Below are positions 49,348 through 58,516 of a stretch of 64,000 bases of DNA, piece after piece. Below the pieces are notes generated by a model. The model saw only the letters and a program-made list of their open reading frames with translations. It ran no database searches and was not told the DNA's origin. This stretch comes from an uncultured Oscillospiraceae bacterium (GTDB taxonomy: Bacteria > Bacillota > Clostridia > Oscillospirales > Acutalibacteraceae), in NCBI GenBank assembly GCA_900552265.1, contig URZE01000006.1, forward strand, positions 13,418 to 77,417, written 5' to 3'. Position numbers and translations under genes: made by a program. The stretch's first letter is position 1. Each line of letters opens with the position of its first letter.

Positions 49348-50290
49348 TTACTGTGTTTTTTGCTGTAACAGTATTACATCTAAAACCTTAAGAACATTTT
49401 CCGCATCTTCAATATTAGCAAATCTAGAATCCTGTGGCTGTGGACTTGTAAAAAGGCTTTTCAATAAATATTTAAATGAAATACGCCATGGTGAAATTTT
49501 ACTTGTTGCGGATAAGGTGCCGTTACAATACTTAGTATTAGAAATTCTATTTTCTGAAACATCGACTAAATCAAATGTTGTAGACTTATCTGATGTTTCT
49601 ATTTTTAAGGTTAGTTCATCAAAATTTTTACATAGATCAATGTTTATCACTGTATTAACTCCACTCAAAGTTTTCGAATTCAGTTGTATATCGTTCATTA
49701 GAACTTGTGTAGTACTTTGAAATGTAATATCACTCAAATTCTCTTGAAAATTTAGATAATTTAGTAGATCAATCATATGAGGAAGTATGGAATACAAAAC
49801 TCCACCGCCTAATTTATAATTATCTTTCCAAGGCTTATTTGGTGGATCTTGATTGAATTAGTATTACACGTAATTGTTATGGATTTGACATCATTATTTT
49901 TTATAAACTCTCTAATTCTTTCTACACAAGGCAAAAATCTTAACGCATAATTTACTATAAACAACACCTGATTTTGGCTTATTGATTTTTTTATCTGATC
50001 TATTTCAGATGTAGATAGTCCAACAGGTTTTTCACACAAAATGTTCTTACATGTTCCAGCACAACCAGATCGTTTGTTTTTGATAGTTCTTCTGAGAGAT
50101 GTATAAATTCAATACTAATATTAGGAAATCCTTCCAACACAGGCTTGTGCAACCTAGTAGCTATTCCATTTCCAGTAAGGTAAACTTTCGTGTTTAGTAA
50201 ATCAAGATCTTTAGCGTCTACAATTCCAAAACTACCATATAAAAAGCAAATGCACGAAATAAAGATAAATAAACGTTTAATTTTAATCAC
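49348..50290 (-). pseudogene. Frameshifted Gfo/Idh/MocA family oxidoreductase
   Basis: Three minus-strand frames join into one ~310-aa dehydrogenase. Frame 1 opens at GTG 50290 with a hydrophobic stretch, then KVYLTGNGIATRLHKPVLEG and NDLVVL (Rossmann fold). A shift near 50055 leads to GTCKNILCEKPVGLSTSEID, the family's EKP motif. A second shift near 49850 leads to QDPPNKPWKDNYKLGGGVLY and SILPHMIDLLNYL, the family's G..H.iD motif. The two frameshifts make it inactive unless they are sequencing errors. The N-terminal signal-like stretch is odd for this cytosolic family. Confidence 0.8.
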
Positions 50291-50332
50291 AAAACACTCT
50301 CTCAAAATAAAAACAACCTTTTCGATAATGTA

Positions 50333-50419
50333 TGGTACCGGTGGCCGGACTCGAACCGGCACGATATCGCTACCGAGGGATTTTAAGTCCCTTGCGTCTA
50401 CCTATTCCGCCACACCGGC
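50333..50419 (-). tRNA. tRNA-Leu (anticodon UAA)
   Basis: Complete 87-nt class II tRNA. Acceptor GCCGGTG pairs with CACCGGT (terminal G-U). Anticodon stem AGGGA/TCCCT with loop CTTAAAA gives UAA (reads UUA/UUG). Long variable arm, GGTTCGAGTCC T-arm and encoded CCA. Confidence 0.95.
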
Positions 50420-50561
50420 AAACTGTTCTCGGTAAACATATAATCGAATTTCTTAACACTACCTACATATCCCATAATATCGATAAAATTCGATATACCT
50501 CGAACTACACTCCAATTATAATCTCAACTAAAATAAAAGTCAATATATCTTTTTAAAAGAT

Positions 50562-51080
50562 TTAGTTTAGTAAACTTAAACTATCCAATACACCGTAACC
50601 AGCCCGCTCAATTACTTTCATAGTACCGTCATTACCAGAAGATTCATATTCCTTTCTTGTTTGACGCTCTATTTCCCATGCACTTTTTTCATCAGATTTA
50701 GCCCTATCTCGAATTTTAGAAATTACGTAATAAAGTGAGTTTTTTGATTTTTCATCTTTATATGCTGTTTGATTTAAATATTTTTCCGAAGAAAATCGGA
50801 AAGCTTTCATTAACTGTGCAAATTCCTCTCCTCCAAAATGTGAGTTCTGATCTCCCATAGTCCTACATTTCATTATCATTGGAAGTTCTTTTACCCTACA
50901 TAAAAAATCACGATACGCTTGTTCAATTTCAAGCAAAAATTCCGTAAAACACCGTTCATTTGATGCTAAATCGTCTCTACTTTTCAATTGTTTCAGCACC
51001 CTAAACATTTCTTTCACAATAGCGTTATTCCACAAATGTCTTTCCCCATTTAAAAAATTTATTTCCAAAATAGTTTCCAC
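50562..51080 (-). CDS. Unrecognised 172-aa protein
   Basis: No family recognised. Soluble, charged and helical, without signal peptide. I choose the GTG at 51080, which has GAGAGGAG seven nt upstream; a longer frame runs back into the solute-binding-protein gene. It sits 25 nt after that gene on the same strand, so it is probably cotranscribed with it. Confidence 0.65.
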   Translation of the reverse strand: METILEINFLNGERHLWNNAIVKEMFRVLKQLKSRDDLASNERCFTEFLLEIEQAYRDFLCRVKELPMIMKCRTMGDQNSHFGGEEFAQLMKAFRFSSEKYLNQTAYKDEKSKNSLYYVISKIRDRAKSDEKSAWEIERQTRKEYESSGNDGTMKVIERAGYGVLDSLSLLN

Positions 51081-51105
51081 CGTATAATCTCCTCTCAATC
51101 TATTT

Positions 51106-52608
51106 TTATTCCAATTCTTTCCATTTTTCAATTACGTAATCAGCTATGCTTTCATAATCATCATAGCTCCACGATGATTTTGTAAAATATCTTTCTATTA
51201 GGTAACGCCCCATTCCGTCGTTGCACCATTTTTCAGGAGCTCCCAAAAACGCTCCGGAAATAATTTTACCTTCAGAAATATATTCCAAAAGTGAACGAGA
51301 AAGCGGATTATCTACTACACTTGAATCTTTTATATCATATGGAGTAAAACCAAACTTAGGAATAACATACTTTTGCGCAAGTTCGGATGTTCTTATCCAA
51401 GTTAAGAAGTCCTGGGCTTTTTGTTTTTCTGTTTCACCAGATTGTGCATTTATACAATAATATCTCGGAACATATGCTGTAATTGATTTATTAATATTTT
51501 TTGCTATGTCTTGCGAAGAAGTTATTTCATCTTGTGAAAAAGGCATTTTTATGGGTATAAATACAGATCTTTTTGCAACCAATGAATTAAAAACAGAAAG
51601 ACTCTCGTAATCTTCTGTGCTTGCGAGTAAAAACAAGGCTTTACCGTTTACAAAATTTTTCAATGATTGACTTACACTGTTTTGAGTGTTACTTACCATC
51701 TCCAGACCTCTTTCGAGCGGACCGCTCGGCCCAGACATATTAAGAGTTATATAATCCAAAGCTTCAGCAAATTTCATTAAAGGGTTCTTTAAATTTTGAA
51801 TATTTTCGTCGGTTGCGATGTTGGCAGCAGCAGGAGATTTAAAAATAGTAGAAAGTGCAATATTGCTAAGATAAGAACCTGAGTACTTCGAATTCCCGGC
51901 AGCAAATGAAAACACTCCGTTGAGATTTTTCCCAAGTTCACCTTTATTGTAAGAACAAGTGTATTTATGTTTATTTATTGAAATTTCGTATCCTCCCACA
52001 CCATTTATATATCCTTTAATAGCTTCAACAAAATTCAAAAATTCTTCATAACTGCAAACTTGGAGATCACTGATAACCTTTCTATACTTGTCCCCGCCAA
52101 ATATAGAAGCTATCATTTTGGGATCTACCAAAAAACCATATCCTTCAACAGTATATGGTACGCCAAAGTTATCCGTAGTATTTGAACTAAGACGCAACTG
52201 CTCCGGAATTGAGTTAACCATATTTTTAAAAGATTCTTCGGTAGCATTACTGAAATCCCAAATTTGAGAATTGTTTTTAAGCAAATTCAACTCTGAAATA
52301 CTCTCAACAGTAAAAATATCAGGAGGATGCTCTGAATTAAGGTAATTTTTCAAATTCTCAAAATTATTTTCCGACTCCGAAGGAGTTACCGTTCTTATTA
52401 TAATTCCGGTTCTTTTGGTGTACTCATCACACATTTCTCGGAAATCAGAACCAATATTTTCATCTCTGTTATATATATATATATCGTAATCTTTCTTACC
52501 GGAAGAAGAAGCCTCTTCATCAGTTTCAGATTTTTTACCACATCCGGAAAGTAACATAAGTAAATTGGCACACAAAATTAAAGAAGTAATCTTCAAAATA
52601 TTTTTCAA
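51106..52608 (-). CDS. ABC-type solute-binding lipoprotein (family 1-like)
   Basis: 500 aa. A lipoprotein signal peptide ends with LLSGC (lipobox, cysteine near 23), followed by a Ser/Glu-rich linker. The mature protein has the layout of carbohydrate-type extracellular binding proteins: DIYIYNRDENIGSDFREMCDEYTKRTGI at the N-terminal lobe, DIFTVESISELNLL, and FLTWIRTSELAQKYVIPKFGFTPY near the end. No permease or ATPase gene is adjacent, so the transporter partner lies elsewhere or the protein has a sensory role. Confidence 0.85.
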   Translation of the reverse strand: MKNILKITSLILCANLLMLLSGCGKKSETDEEASSSGKKDYDIYIYNRDENIGSDFREMCDEYTKRTGIIIRTVTPSESENNFENLKNYLNSEHPPDIFTVESISELNLLKNNSQIWDFSNATEESFKNMVNSIPEQLRLSSNTTDNFGVPYTVEGYGFLVDPKMIASIFGGDKYRKVISDLQVCSYEEFLNFVEAIKGYINGVGGYEISINKHKYTCSYNKGELGKNLNGVFSFAAGNSKYSGSYLSNIALSTIFKSPAAANIATDENIQNLKNPLMKFAEALDYITLNMSGPSGPLERGLEMVSNTQNSVSQSLKNFVNGKALFLLASTEDYESLSVFNSLVAKRSVFIPIKMPFSQDEITSSQDIAKNINKSITAYVPRYYCINAQSGETEKQKAQDFLTWIRTSELAQKYVIPKFGFTPYDIKDSSVVDNPLSRSLLEYISEGKIISGAFLGAPEKWCNDGMGRYLIERYFTKSSWSYDDYESIADYVIEKWKELE

Positions 52609-52792
52609 AAAATCATCTCCAAAATCTTACGTAATATCAGTTTATATAAAAACAAAAAATCATAAATAAATAATATATTATTTTTCTATATAAATCAATA
52701 ATTATTTAAACCTTAAATTTATTTTTTGTTCTAATGCAAAAACGTTGTCCATATCTATTACTATTATGACAAGGACAAGGAATGAAAATAAT

Positions 52793-53785
52793 ATGGATAA
52801 CGCAAACCGAGCAAAAAAATTTGAAGATACGATAAATTATTTGTCTCCAAAACTTAAAACAATTCTCAATAATATTCCCAAAAATATAAAACCTTTCGTT
52901 CAGGAAATTCGTCTTAAATCAGGTAAAATTCCGCACGTTATATATAAAAACAATACCTATGTTGTAAGTAACGATAAAAATAACACTATAAACTTAGTAT
53001 CACCCCAAGACATTAATCAATGCCTTAACATAATGTGCAGTTACTCGATATACAGTTTCCAGGAACAACTCAAAGAAGGATTTATAACAATAAACGGTGG
53101 AAATCGAGTAGGAATTTGCGGAACCGCAGTTATAAAAAACGGAAACATCGAAAACATAAAAAATATCACGTCGCTTAACATAAGAATAGCTCAAGAATTC
53201 AAAGGATGCTCAAAAGAAATCTTTGAAAATATAAAATATCAAATCGGCGGAACTTTGATATCGGGGCCACCCGGATGCGGAAAAACCACAATACTGCGTG
53301 ACCTTGCAAGAATTATTTCAACAGATTCAAAAATTCCGAAAAAAGTTACCATAGTCGATGAACGAATGGAAATTGCCTCGTGTTTTGAAGGAAAAGCTCA
53401 AATGGACGTAGGTCTGAGCGATATACTATCCGGGTTTCCCAAAGGCGAAGGAATACTGAGAGCCGTAAGGTGCTTATCTCCGGAAGTTGTTATATGTGAT
53501 GAAATAGGTTCCGAAAAAGATGCAGATGCAATAATACAAAGTTTAAACTCGGGAATATGCGTTATTGCGAGCGTACATGCAAAAAGTAAAGATGAACTTA
53601 TAAGAAAGCCTCAAATAAAAAAACTTTTAAATTCAGGTGCGTTTGAAAAAATAATTCTTCTGAACGACTTTCCTTGTAACGGGGTAATCAAAAATATTTA
53701 CAAAGTATGTGATATAAATGCTAAAGACAATCGGTCTGATTATTTTAATCTTATCGGGGACTTTGAAAGGAGTTACAGTATCTGA
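52793..53785 (+). CDS. spoIIIAA: Stage III sporulation protein AA (ATPase)
   Basis: 330-aa secretion-type AAA ATPase that powers or assembles the SpoIIIA-SpoIIQ channel between mother cell and forespore. Walker A is GPPGCGKTT; Walker B region is EVVICDEIGSEKDADAI. The ATG at 52793 is favoured, with AAGGA upstream; an in-frame ATG 16 codons earlier lacks a site. First gene of spoIIIAA-AH. A CATATCTA element near 52752 could be a SigE -10 region, but this is tentative. Confidence 0.95.
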   Translation: MDNANRAKKFEDTINYLSPKLKTILNNIPKNIKPFVQEIRLKSGKIPHVIYKNNTYVVSNDKNNTINLVSPQDINQCLNIMCSYSIYSFQEQLKEGFITINGGNRVGICGTAVIKNGNIENIKNITSLNIRIAQEFKGCSKEIFENIKYQIGGTLISGPPGCGKTTILRDLARIISTDSKIPKKVTIVDERMEIASCFEGKAQMDVGLSDILSGFPKGEGILRAVRCLSPEVVICDEIGSEKDADAIIQSLNSGICVIASVHAKSKDELIRKPQIKKLLNSGAFEKIILLNDFPCNGVIKNIYKVCDINAKDNRSDYFNLIGDFERSYSI

Positions 53786-54221
53786 AAAATATTCAAAACG
53801 TGTTCGATTTTTACGTTCTTACATTGATTTTCTTATTCATCTTAAAAGCCAAATTTCGTATTCCGAAAAAACACTTTTTGAAATTTTAAAAAATTATTCT
53901 TGTCCCCAGATTTTAAAAACTCGATTAAATAAATGTTTGCAAAATTTTGATTCTGATTCATTCGAAAATTTATGGAAAAATGCTTTTTTAGACGCTTATA
54001 TCGAAACCGGAATAACTTCTGAAGAAAATTCAATGATAATAAATTTCGGAAAAGAAATCGGAAAATACGATGTCTCAGAACAAATAAACTATATAAACTA
54101 CTCTCTCGATTTTTTTCAAAATCACATTAAAGATGCACTGGACAATTTAAATTCAAAAGGAAAACTTCCGATAATCATAGGAGTTTGCCTTGGCTTTGCA
54201 GTCGCTTTGATATTAATGTAA
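53718..54221 (+). CDS. spoIIIAB: Stage III sporulation protein AB
   Basis: 167 aa. N-terminal membrane helix (GLIILILSGTLKGVTVSE), helical cytoplasmic middle and a C-terminal membrane helix, the usual SpoIIIAB layout, related to GspF-type proteins. Its start overlaps the end of spoIIIAA by 68 nt in another frame, which implies translational coupling. Confidence 0.93.
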   Translation: MLKTIGLIILILSGTLKGVTVSEKYSKRVRFLRSYIDFLIHLKSQISYSEKTLFEILKNYSCPQILKTRLNKCLQNFDSDSFENLWKNAFLDAYIETGITSEENSMIINFGKEIGKYDVSEQINYINYSLDFFQNHIKDALDNLNSKGKLPIIIGVCLGFAVALILM

Positions 54222-54245
54222 AAATGACTTTCGGAGGAAATTCAA

Positions 54246-54440
54246 ATGAATATAGATTTAATTTTTAAAATAGCTGCAGTAGGAATTATAGTAGCGGTTT
54301 TAAATCAAGTTCTCATCCGCTCAGGACGTGAAGAACAGGCTATGATGACTACTTTGGCAGGATTGATTGTCGTACTTATGATGATTATTCAGCAAATAGA
54401 CCTTCTTTTTAAAACAATAAAATCTGTATTCGGATTATGA
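54246..54440 (+). CDS. spoIIIAC: Stage III sporulation protein AC
   Basis: 64-aa protein of two membrane helices. MNIDLIFKIAAVGIIVAVLNQVL and the GREEQAMMTTLAGLIVVLMM stretch are characteristic. A TCGGAGG site precedes the ATG. Fourth-position membrane component of the feeding-tube complex together with AD. Confidence 0.95.
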   Translation: MNIDLIFKIAAVGIIVAVLNQVLIRSGREEQAMMTTLAGLIVVLMMIIQQIDLLFKTIKSVFGL

Positions 54441-54455
54441 TAAAGGAGACAAAAA

Positions 54456-54848
54456 ATGAACATACCAGCTTTGGCAGGAATAATATTGACCGCAGCAGTT
54501 ATATCCGTATCACTAAAAAAATATGTACCCGAATACTCCATTATAATAAATATAGCTACAGGAGCTATAGTCATAATCGCAATTTTATCCGGAATTTCCC
54601 CCGCTTTACGCAAAATCAACGATTTAATATCTTATGCAAAAATTCCAAATCAATATACATCCATACTTCTTAAATCTTTGGGAATATGTTTTGCTGTACA
54701 GTTTGCCTCAGATTCCTGCCGAGATGCCGGAGAAAATTCCATGGCTTCCAAAATTGAGTTTGCAGGGAAAGTAGGAATTCTTATTACCGCTATCCCACTG
54801 TTTGAAACGATTATACAGACATCTTTAAACTTTATCGGAGTAAAATAA
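54456..54848 (+). CDS. spoIIIAD: Stage III sporulation protein AD
   Basis: 130 aa, four membrane helices; the region YAKIPNQYTSILLKSLGICF and DSCRDAGENSMASKIEFAGK is the family signature. AAAGGAG site. It pairs with spoIIIAC. Confidence 0.95.
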   Translation: MNIPALAGIILTAAVISVSLKKYVPEYSIIINIATGAIVIIAILSGISPALRKINDLISYAKIPNQYTSILLKSLGICFAVQFASDSCRDAGENSMASKIEFAGKVGILITAIPLFETIIQTSLNFIGVK

Positions 54849-54853
54849 ATACG

Positions 54854-55993
54854 ATGAAAAGAATTTTAACATTTTTTATACTGATTTTACTCATGAGCTT
54901 TTGTAAATCCGTTCACGCAGAAAATAATAACTCGGAAATAAACAGAGTTTATGACGAACAGTATAAACTCATGGAAATGGAAAAATTAAACCAAGCTATT
55001 CCCAAAGACGCACTGGATTCAATGAAAAACATAGGAATAGAAAATGCCGGATGGGAACAGCTGTCAAAAATAGATATGCAAAGCATACTTAAAGAAATAT
55101 CAAAAACTTTTTCTAAGAAAATTTCAACATCTGTTTCATCCATCACACCTATACTCGCAGTAATACTTCTAAGTACAATTATGCTGAATTTAAAAACTTC
55201 TTTCGGAAATAAAAATATTTCAGACATAATGTCATCAGTAAGTGTTTTATGCCTCTGCTCCTCTTTAATCAACCCAATGGTAAGATGTATATATCAATGT
55301 TCGATAGCAATAAAAAGCGCAGCGGGATTTATTTTATGCGAAACTCCAATTATTGCTGCAATTATGGCAATTTCCGGTCATCCTATATCGGGAGCATCAT
55401 CGCAAACGCTCATTATGGCCATGGGGCAAATAATTTCTTATTTTGCGAGAAATTTTCTCGTACCGTTTATGAATATTTTATTGGGTATTTCACTTATTTC
55501 TGCAATTTCTCCAAAAATAAACTTAAATGGAATTTGCTGTGCGATATATAAAACTTCAAAATCGTTGTTTAAATTCACAGCATCTATTTTTACTGGAATT
55601 TTAACTGTTCAAAATATAGTTACTTCGTCTGTAGATAATTTAAAAACCGAAACTGCTAAATTTACAATAGACAGCTGTGTCCCTATTGTAGGAGGAGTCA
55701 TAAGTGATGCCTTTTCTACTGTTCAAGGATGTCTTAAACTTTTGAAATCTGGTGCAGGTGCTTTTGGAATTGTTGCCCTGGGAGCAATTTTTTTACCTAT
55801 GGTAGCCGAATGTTCCGTTTGGATAATTATTCTTAATTTAAGCAAAGGAATAAGTGACATTTTTCAAATCAAAAAAATTTCTTTTTTACTCAAATCAATC
55901 GGTTCGGTTATGTCAGTAATGTTAGCAGCTCTGATATTTATAATGATGATTATGATAGTTTCCACCGTACTTTTGACTATAATCGGAAGGTAG
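54854..55993 (+). CDS. spoIIIAE: Stage III sporulation protein AE
   Basis: 379 aa. A signal peptide is followed by an extracellular helical segment and about eight membrane helices. Blocks such as ISGHPISGASSQTLIMAMGQ and DSCVPIVGGVISDAFSTVQG are diagnostic. The largest membrane component of the channel. It starts five nt after spoIIIAD. Confidence 0.95.
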   Translation: MKRILTFFILILLMSFCKSVHAENNNSEINRVYDEQYKLMEMEKLNQAIPKDALDSMKNIGIENAGWEQLSKIDMQSILKEISKTFSKKISTSVSSITPILAVILLSTIMLNLKTSFGNKNISDIMSSVSVLCLCSSLINPMVRCIYQCSIAIKSAAGFILCETPIIAAIMAISGHPISGASSQTLIMAMGQIISYFARNFLVPFMNILLGISLISAISPKINLNGICCAIYKTSKSLFKFTASIFTGILTVQNIVTSSVDNLKTETAKFTIDSCVPIVGGVISDAFSTVQGCLKLLKSGAGAFGIVALGAIFLPMVAECSVWIIILNLSKGISDIFQIKKISFLLKSIGSVMSVMLAALIFIMMIMIVSTVLLTIIGR

Positions 55994-56000
55994 TAAGAAA

Positions 56001-56480
56001 ATGAACATGATAAAAGAATGGTCTGCTTTACTTTGTATAACGGCAATAATATGCACTTTAATCGAATTTTTAATACCTCCGGGGAAAATTGAAAAAACTC
56101 TAAACATGGTCCTCGGGACCTTTATGGTATGTGCTTTTATAATGCCTATTTCAACACTGAAAAACAATTTAAATTCATCATTTGAGGGCATTTTTTCAAA
56201 CACTCCGACTTTATCACAAAAAGCCACACAAGAAAATTTAAATAATCAAGTTTTTGAAGAAACCAAAAAAAATGTAGAAACAGTTATAATGAGGTATTTG
56301 AAAAATAGGCAAATCATTCCTGAAAAAGTTGAAGTTTTAATGGATATTAATAAGGACAACTGCATAGTAATGATTAGATGTAAAATTTACATATCAAAAA
56401 ATTATGAAAATTTAAAAGATTCAATAATTTCTTCTGTGGAAAAAGATTTGAATATAAAGACAGAGGTGATTGTTAATTAA
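56001..56480 (+). CDS. spoIIIAF: Stage III sporulation protein AF
   Basis: 159 aa with two N-terminal membrane helices (WSALLCITAIICTLIEFLIPPGKIEKTLNMVLGTFMVCAFIMPI) and a ring-building-motif-like soluble C-terminal domain. The ribosome binding site is weak, so coupling to spoIIIAE is likely. An in-frame ATG two codons later is an alternative start. Confidence 0.92.
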   Translation: MNMIKEWSALLCITAIICTLIEFLIPPGKIEKTLNMVLGTFMVCAFIMPISTLKNNLNSSFEGIFSNTPTLSQKATQENLNNQVFEETKKNVETVIMRYLKNRQIIPEKVEVLMDINKDNCIVMIRCKIYISKNYENLKDSIISSVEKDLNIKTEVIVN

Positions 56481-56518
56481 ACAAAAAATCAAAGAAGAAA
56501 AATATGGAGGAAAAATAT

Positions 56519-57094
56519 ATGGACGAAATAAAAACAAGACATACCGAAATAACATCAAAAATAAAAGAAATGTTTTCCTCTAAAAATCACGGAAATACAA
56601 TTGTAATCTTAGGAATAATAGGACTAATTCTTATAGCTGTTTCAGGATTTTTCAAACCTCATTCAAAACCTACCGTAAACGCTTCAGCCTCCGTGGAAAC
56701 ACGTCAGCAAAAACTTCAACAAAGTCTTGAAAGCATTATATCCGGAGTAGAAGGAGCAGGAAAAGCAAAAGTGTTGGTAACATTTGAAAATTCCGCAGAA
56801 ACTGTTTACGCAACCGAAGAGAAAAAAAACAAAGAAGCATGCGAAGATAAATCCGAAAGCGGAGTCACGCGAAAAAAAGAAAGTGACGACTGCGAAAAAA
56901 AATACATAACCGTTAAAGACAGTCAAGGCACTGAACATGCTTTAGCTGTAACAGAAATAGAGCCTAAGGTAAAGGGTGTGATAGTCATTTGCTCAGGAGG
57001 AGAAAATCCCATAGTAAAGCAACGAATCGCAGAAGCAGTTACGACAGCTTTAAATATCCCCTCTAAGCGTGTTTGCATAACAAAATCGGGATAA
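56519..57094 (+). CDS. spoIIIAG: Stage III sporulation protein AG
   Basis: 191-aa ring-forming component in the intermembrane space. Single membrane helix (TIVILGIIGLILIAVSGFF), then a ring-building domain ending KRVCITKSG. An insertion rich in Lys/Glu/Asp with two Cys (KKNKEACEDKSESGVTRKKESDDCEKK) lies in the middle. The ATG at 56519 is preferred, with GGAGG eight nt upstream; the ATG at 56504 overlaps that site. Confidence 0.94.
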   Translation: MDEIKTRHTEITSKIKEMFSSKNHGNTIVILGIIGLILIAVSGFFKPHSKPTVNASASVETRQQKLQQSLESIISGVEGAGKAKVLVTFENSAETVYATEEKKNKEACEDKSESGVTRKKESDDCEKKYITVKDSQGTEHALAVTEIEPKVKGVIVICSGGENPIVKQRIAEAVTTALNIPSKRVCITKSG

Positions 57095-57143
57095 TTAAAA
57101 CAATCTTTACTTTCTGAATTTAAAAAATATTGGAGGAACAAAA

Positions 57144-57713
57144 ATGAAATTTCACAAACGTCAGTTAATATTAGCATCATTGGTAGTTGCTTTGGGAGCA
57201 GCCGTATATCTAAATTGGCAATTTTCCGAAGACAAAGGACTTAACTCCACAGGAATTCTCGAATCTACAAAAGAGCTTGGAGAAGCACGTTACGTGAACA
57301 CTTCACACGTAGAGGAAAAAAGCGAAGAAACCGCTCCCACTGCTGCAGCTCTTTCCGATGAAACAAAAAAATATTTTGCTCAAGCACAGTCAAGCCGACA
57401 AAAAGCACGTGAAGAAGCCGAAGAAAAACTTAAAAATCTTGCTTCCTCTTCAGAAATAAATAACGAACTAAAAAACGATATTAACACTCAACTTGAATCT
57501 ATGACCAAAAATATTCAGCAAGAATCAAATATAGAAAATCTTATAAAAGCTAAAGGATTTGGCGAATGTATAGTGTCAATTCAAAACGGTGAGTGTAGTG
57601 TAATAGTAAGTCCCGGAAATCTTAATGAAAATTCAGCAGTAATAATACGTGATATAGTTTCAGGTCAATCCGGAGTACCGTACGATAAAATAAAAATAAC
57701 AGAAGCAAAATAA
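57144..57713 (+). CDS. spoIIIAH: Stage III sporulation protein AH
   Basis: 189 aa. One membrane helix (LILASLVVALGAAVYLNWQF), an Ala/Glu-rich linker and a YscJ/FliF-like ring-building domain that binds forespore SpoIIQ. Last gene of the operon, preceded by TTGGAGG. Confidence 0.95.
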   Translation: MKFHKRQLILASLVVALGAAVYLNWQFSEDKGLNSTGILESTKELGEARYVNTSHVEEKSEETAPTAAALSDETKKYFAQAQSSRQKAREEAEEKLKNLASSSEINNELKNDINTQLESMTKNIQQESNIENLIKAKGFGECIVSIQNGECSVIVSPGNLNENSAVIIRDIVSGQSGVPYDKIKITEAK

Positions 57714-57719
57714 ACTAAC

Positions 57720-57757
57720 GATTGCTCGGACATATGTCCGGGCTATTGCTTTTTTCT
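57720..57757 (+). terminator. Terminator of the spoIIIA operon
   Basis: 10-bp stem GCTCGGACAT / ATGTCCGGGC (one G-U) followed after ATTGC by six T. Starts a few nt after the spoIIIAH stop. Confidence 0.8.
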
Positions 57758-57816
57758 AAATATAATTTTACTATTATATTATAAAATATCTATAGATAAA
57801 GGGAAAATATTAGAAA

Positions 57817-58512
57817 ATGGAAAAAGTTCAAACACGATACTCGCTGATAACCGATAAATTTCCAAGAGAATTCATTCTTTTGCAAGGTAAAGGATGCTTT
57901 TGGAAAAAGTGTAAATTTTGCGACTACTATAATGATACAAGTACTAATCCTTTTGAAATAAATTCACACGTAATAGACAAAATCACTGGTAGATTTGGTG
58001 TAATTGATGTTATAAACTCAGGTTCAACCATGGAACTCGACAGTTTAACCCTTAGCAAACTGATAAACAAAATAAATGAAAAACATATAAAAGAAGTATG
58101 GCTTGAAGTTCACTGGGCTTACAAAAATATTCTTTCGGAATTTGCGAAAAAATTTAGAAATTCCAAAGTTAAATTCAGAACAGGTATAGAAACGTTTGAT
58201 TCTAATCTCAGAAATTACTGGAATAAAGGTATACCCGAATCTATCACGCCTCAAGAAGTAGCAAAATATTTCGACAGCGTATGCTTACTTGTAGGGACTG
58301 AAAATCAAAGTTTTGATAGTGTAATTTCAGATATAAAAACTGCAAAAAAATATTTTGAAAGGTTTATGGTAAATGTTTTTGTTCCGAACAGTACCTCTAT
58401 GCGCAGTAATCCTCAACTTATAGAAAAATTCATAAAAGAAATATATCCCGAAATAAAAGATGACCCCACTATCGAAATATCTTTAAATATCACAGATTTG
58501 GGAGTAGGATAA
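57817..58512 (+). CDS. Radical-SAM-like protein with CX4CX2C cluster motif
   Basis: 231 aa. FILLQGKGCFWKKCKFCDYYND carries three cysteines in a CX4CX2C arrangement instead of the standard CX3CX2C. A GST (INSGSTMELD) and a glutamate-rich beta strand (EVWLEVHW) fit a truncated radical-SAM barrel, and FRTGIETFDSNLR is typical of the Elp3/YgiQ-like branch. Substrate unknown. It overlaps none of its neighbours and is followed four nt later by the pseudouridine synthase gene, suggesting cotranscription and possibly an RNA-related role. Confidence 0.75.
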   Translation: MEKVQTRYSLITDKFPREFILLQGKGCFWKKCKFCDYYNDTSTNPFEINSHVIDKITGRFGVIDVINSGSTMELDSLTLSKLINKINEKHIKEVWLEVHWAYKNILSEFAKKFRNSKVKFRTGIETFDSNLRNYWNKGIPESITPQEVAKYFDSVCLLVGTENQSFDSVISDIKTAKKYFERFMVNVFVPNSTSMRSNPQLIEKFIKEIYPEIKDDPTIEISLNITDLGVG

Positions 58513-58516
58513 TTAA

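Noticed and set aside
50000..50362. Apparent 120-aa gene starting MPVRVRPP
   Set aside because: Its first residues are translated from the tRNA-Leu(UAA) sequence. The real content is the N-terminal part of the frameshifted oxidoreductase starting at 50290.
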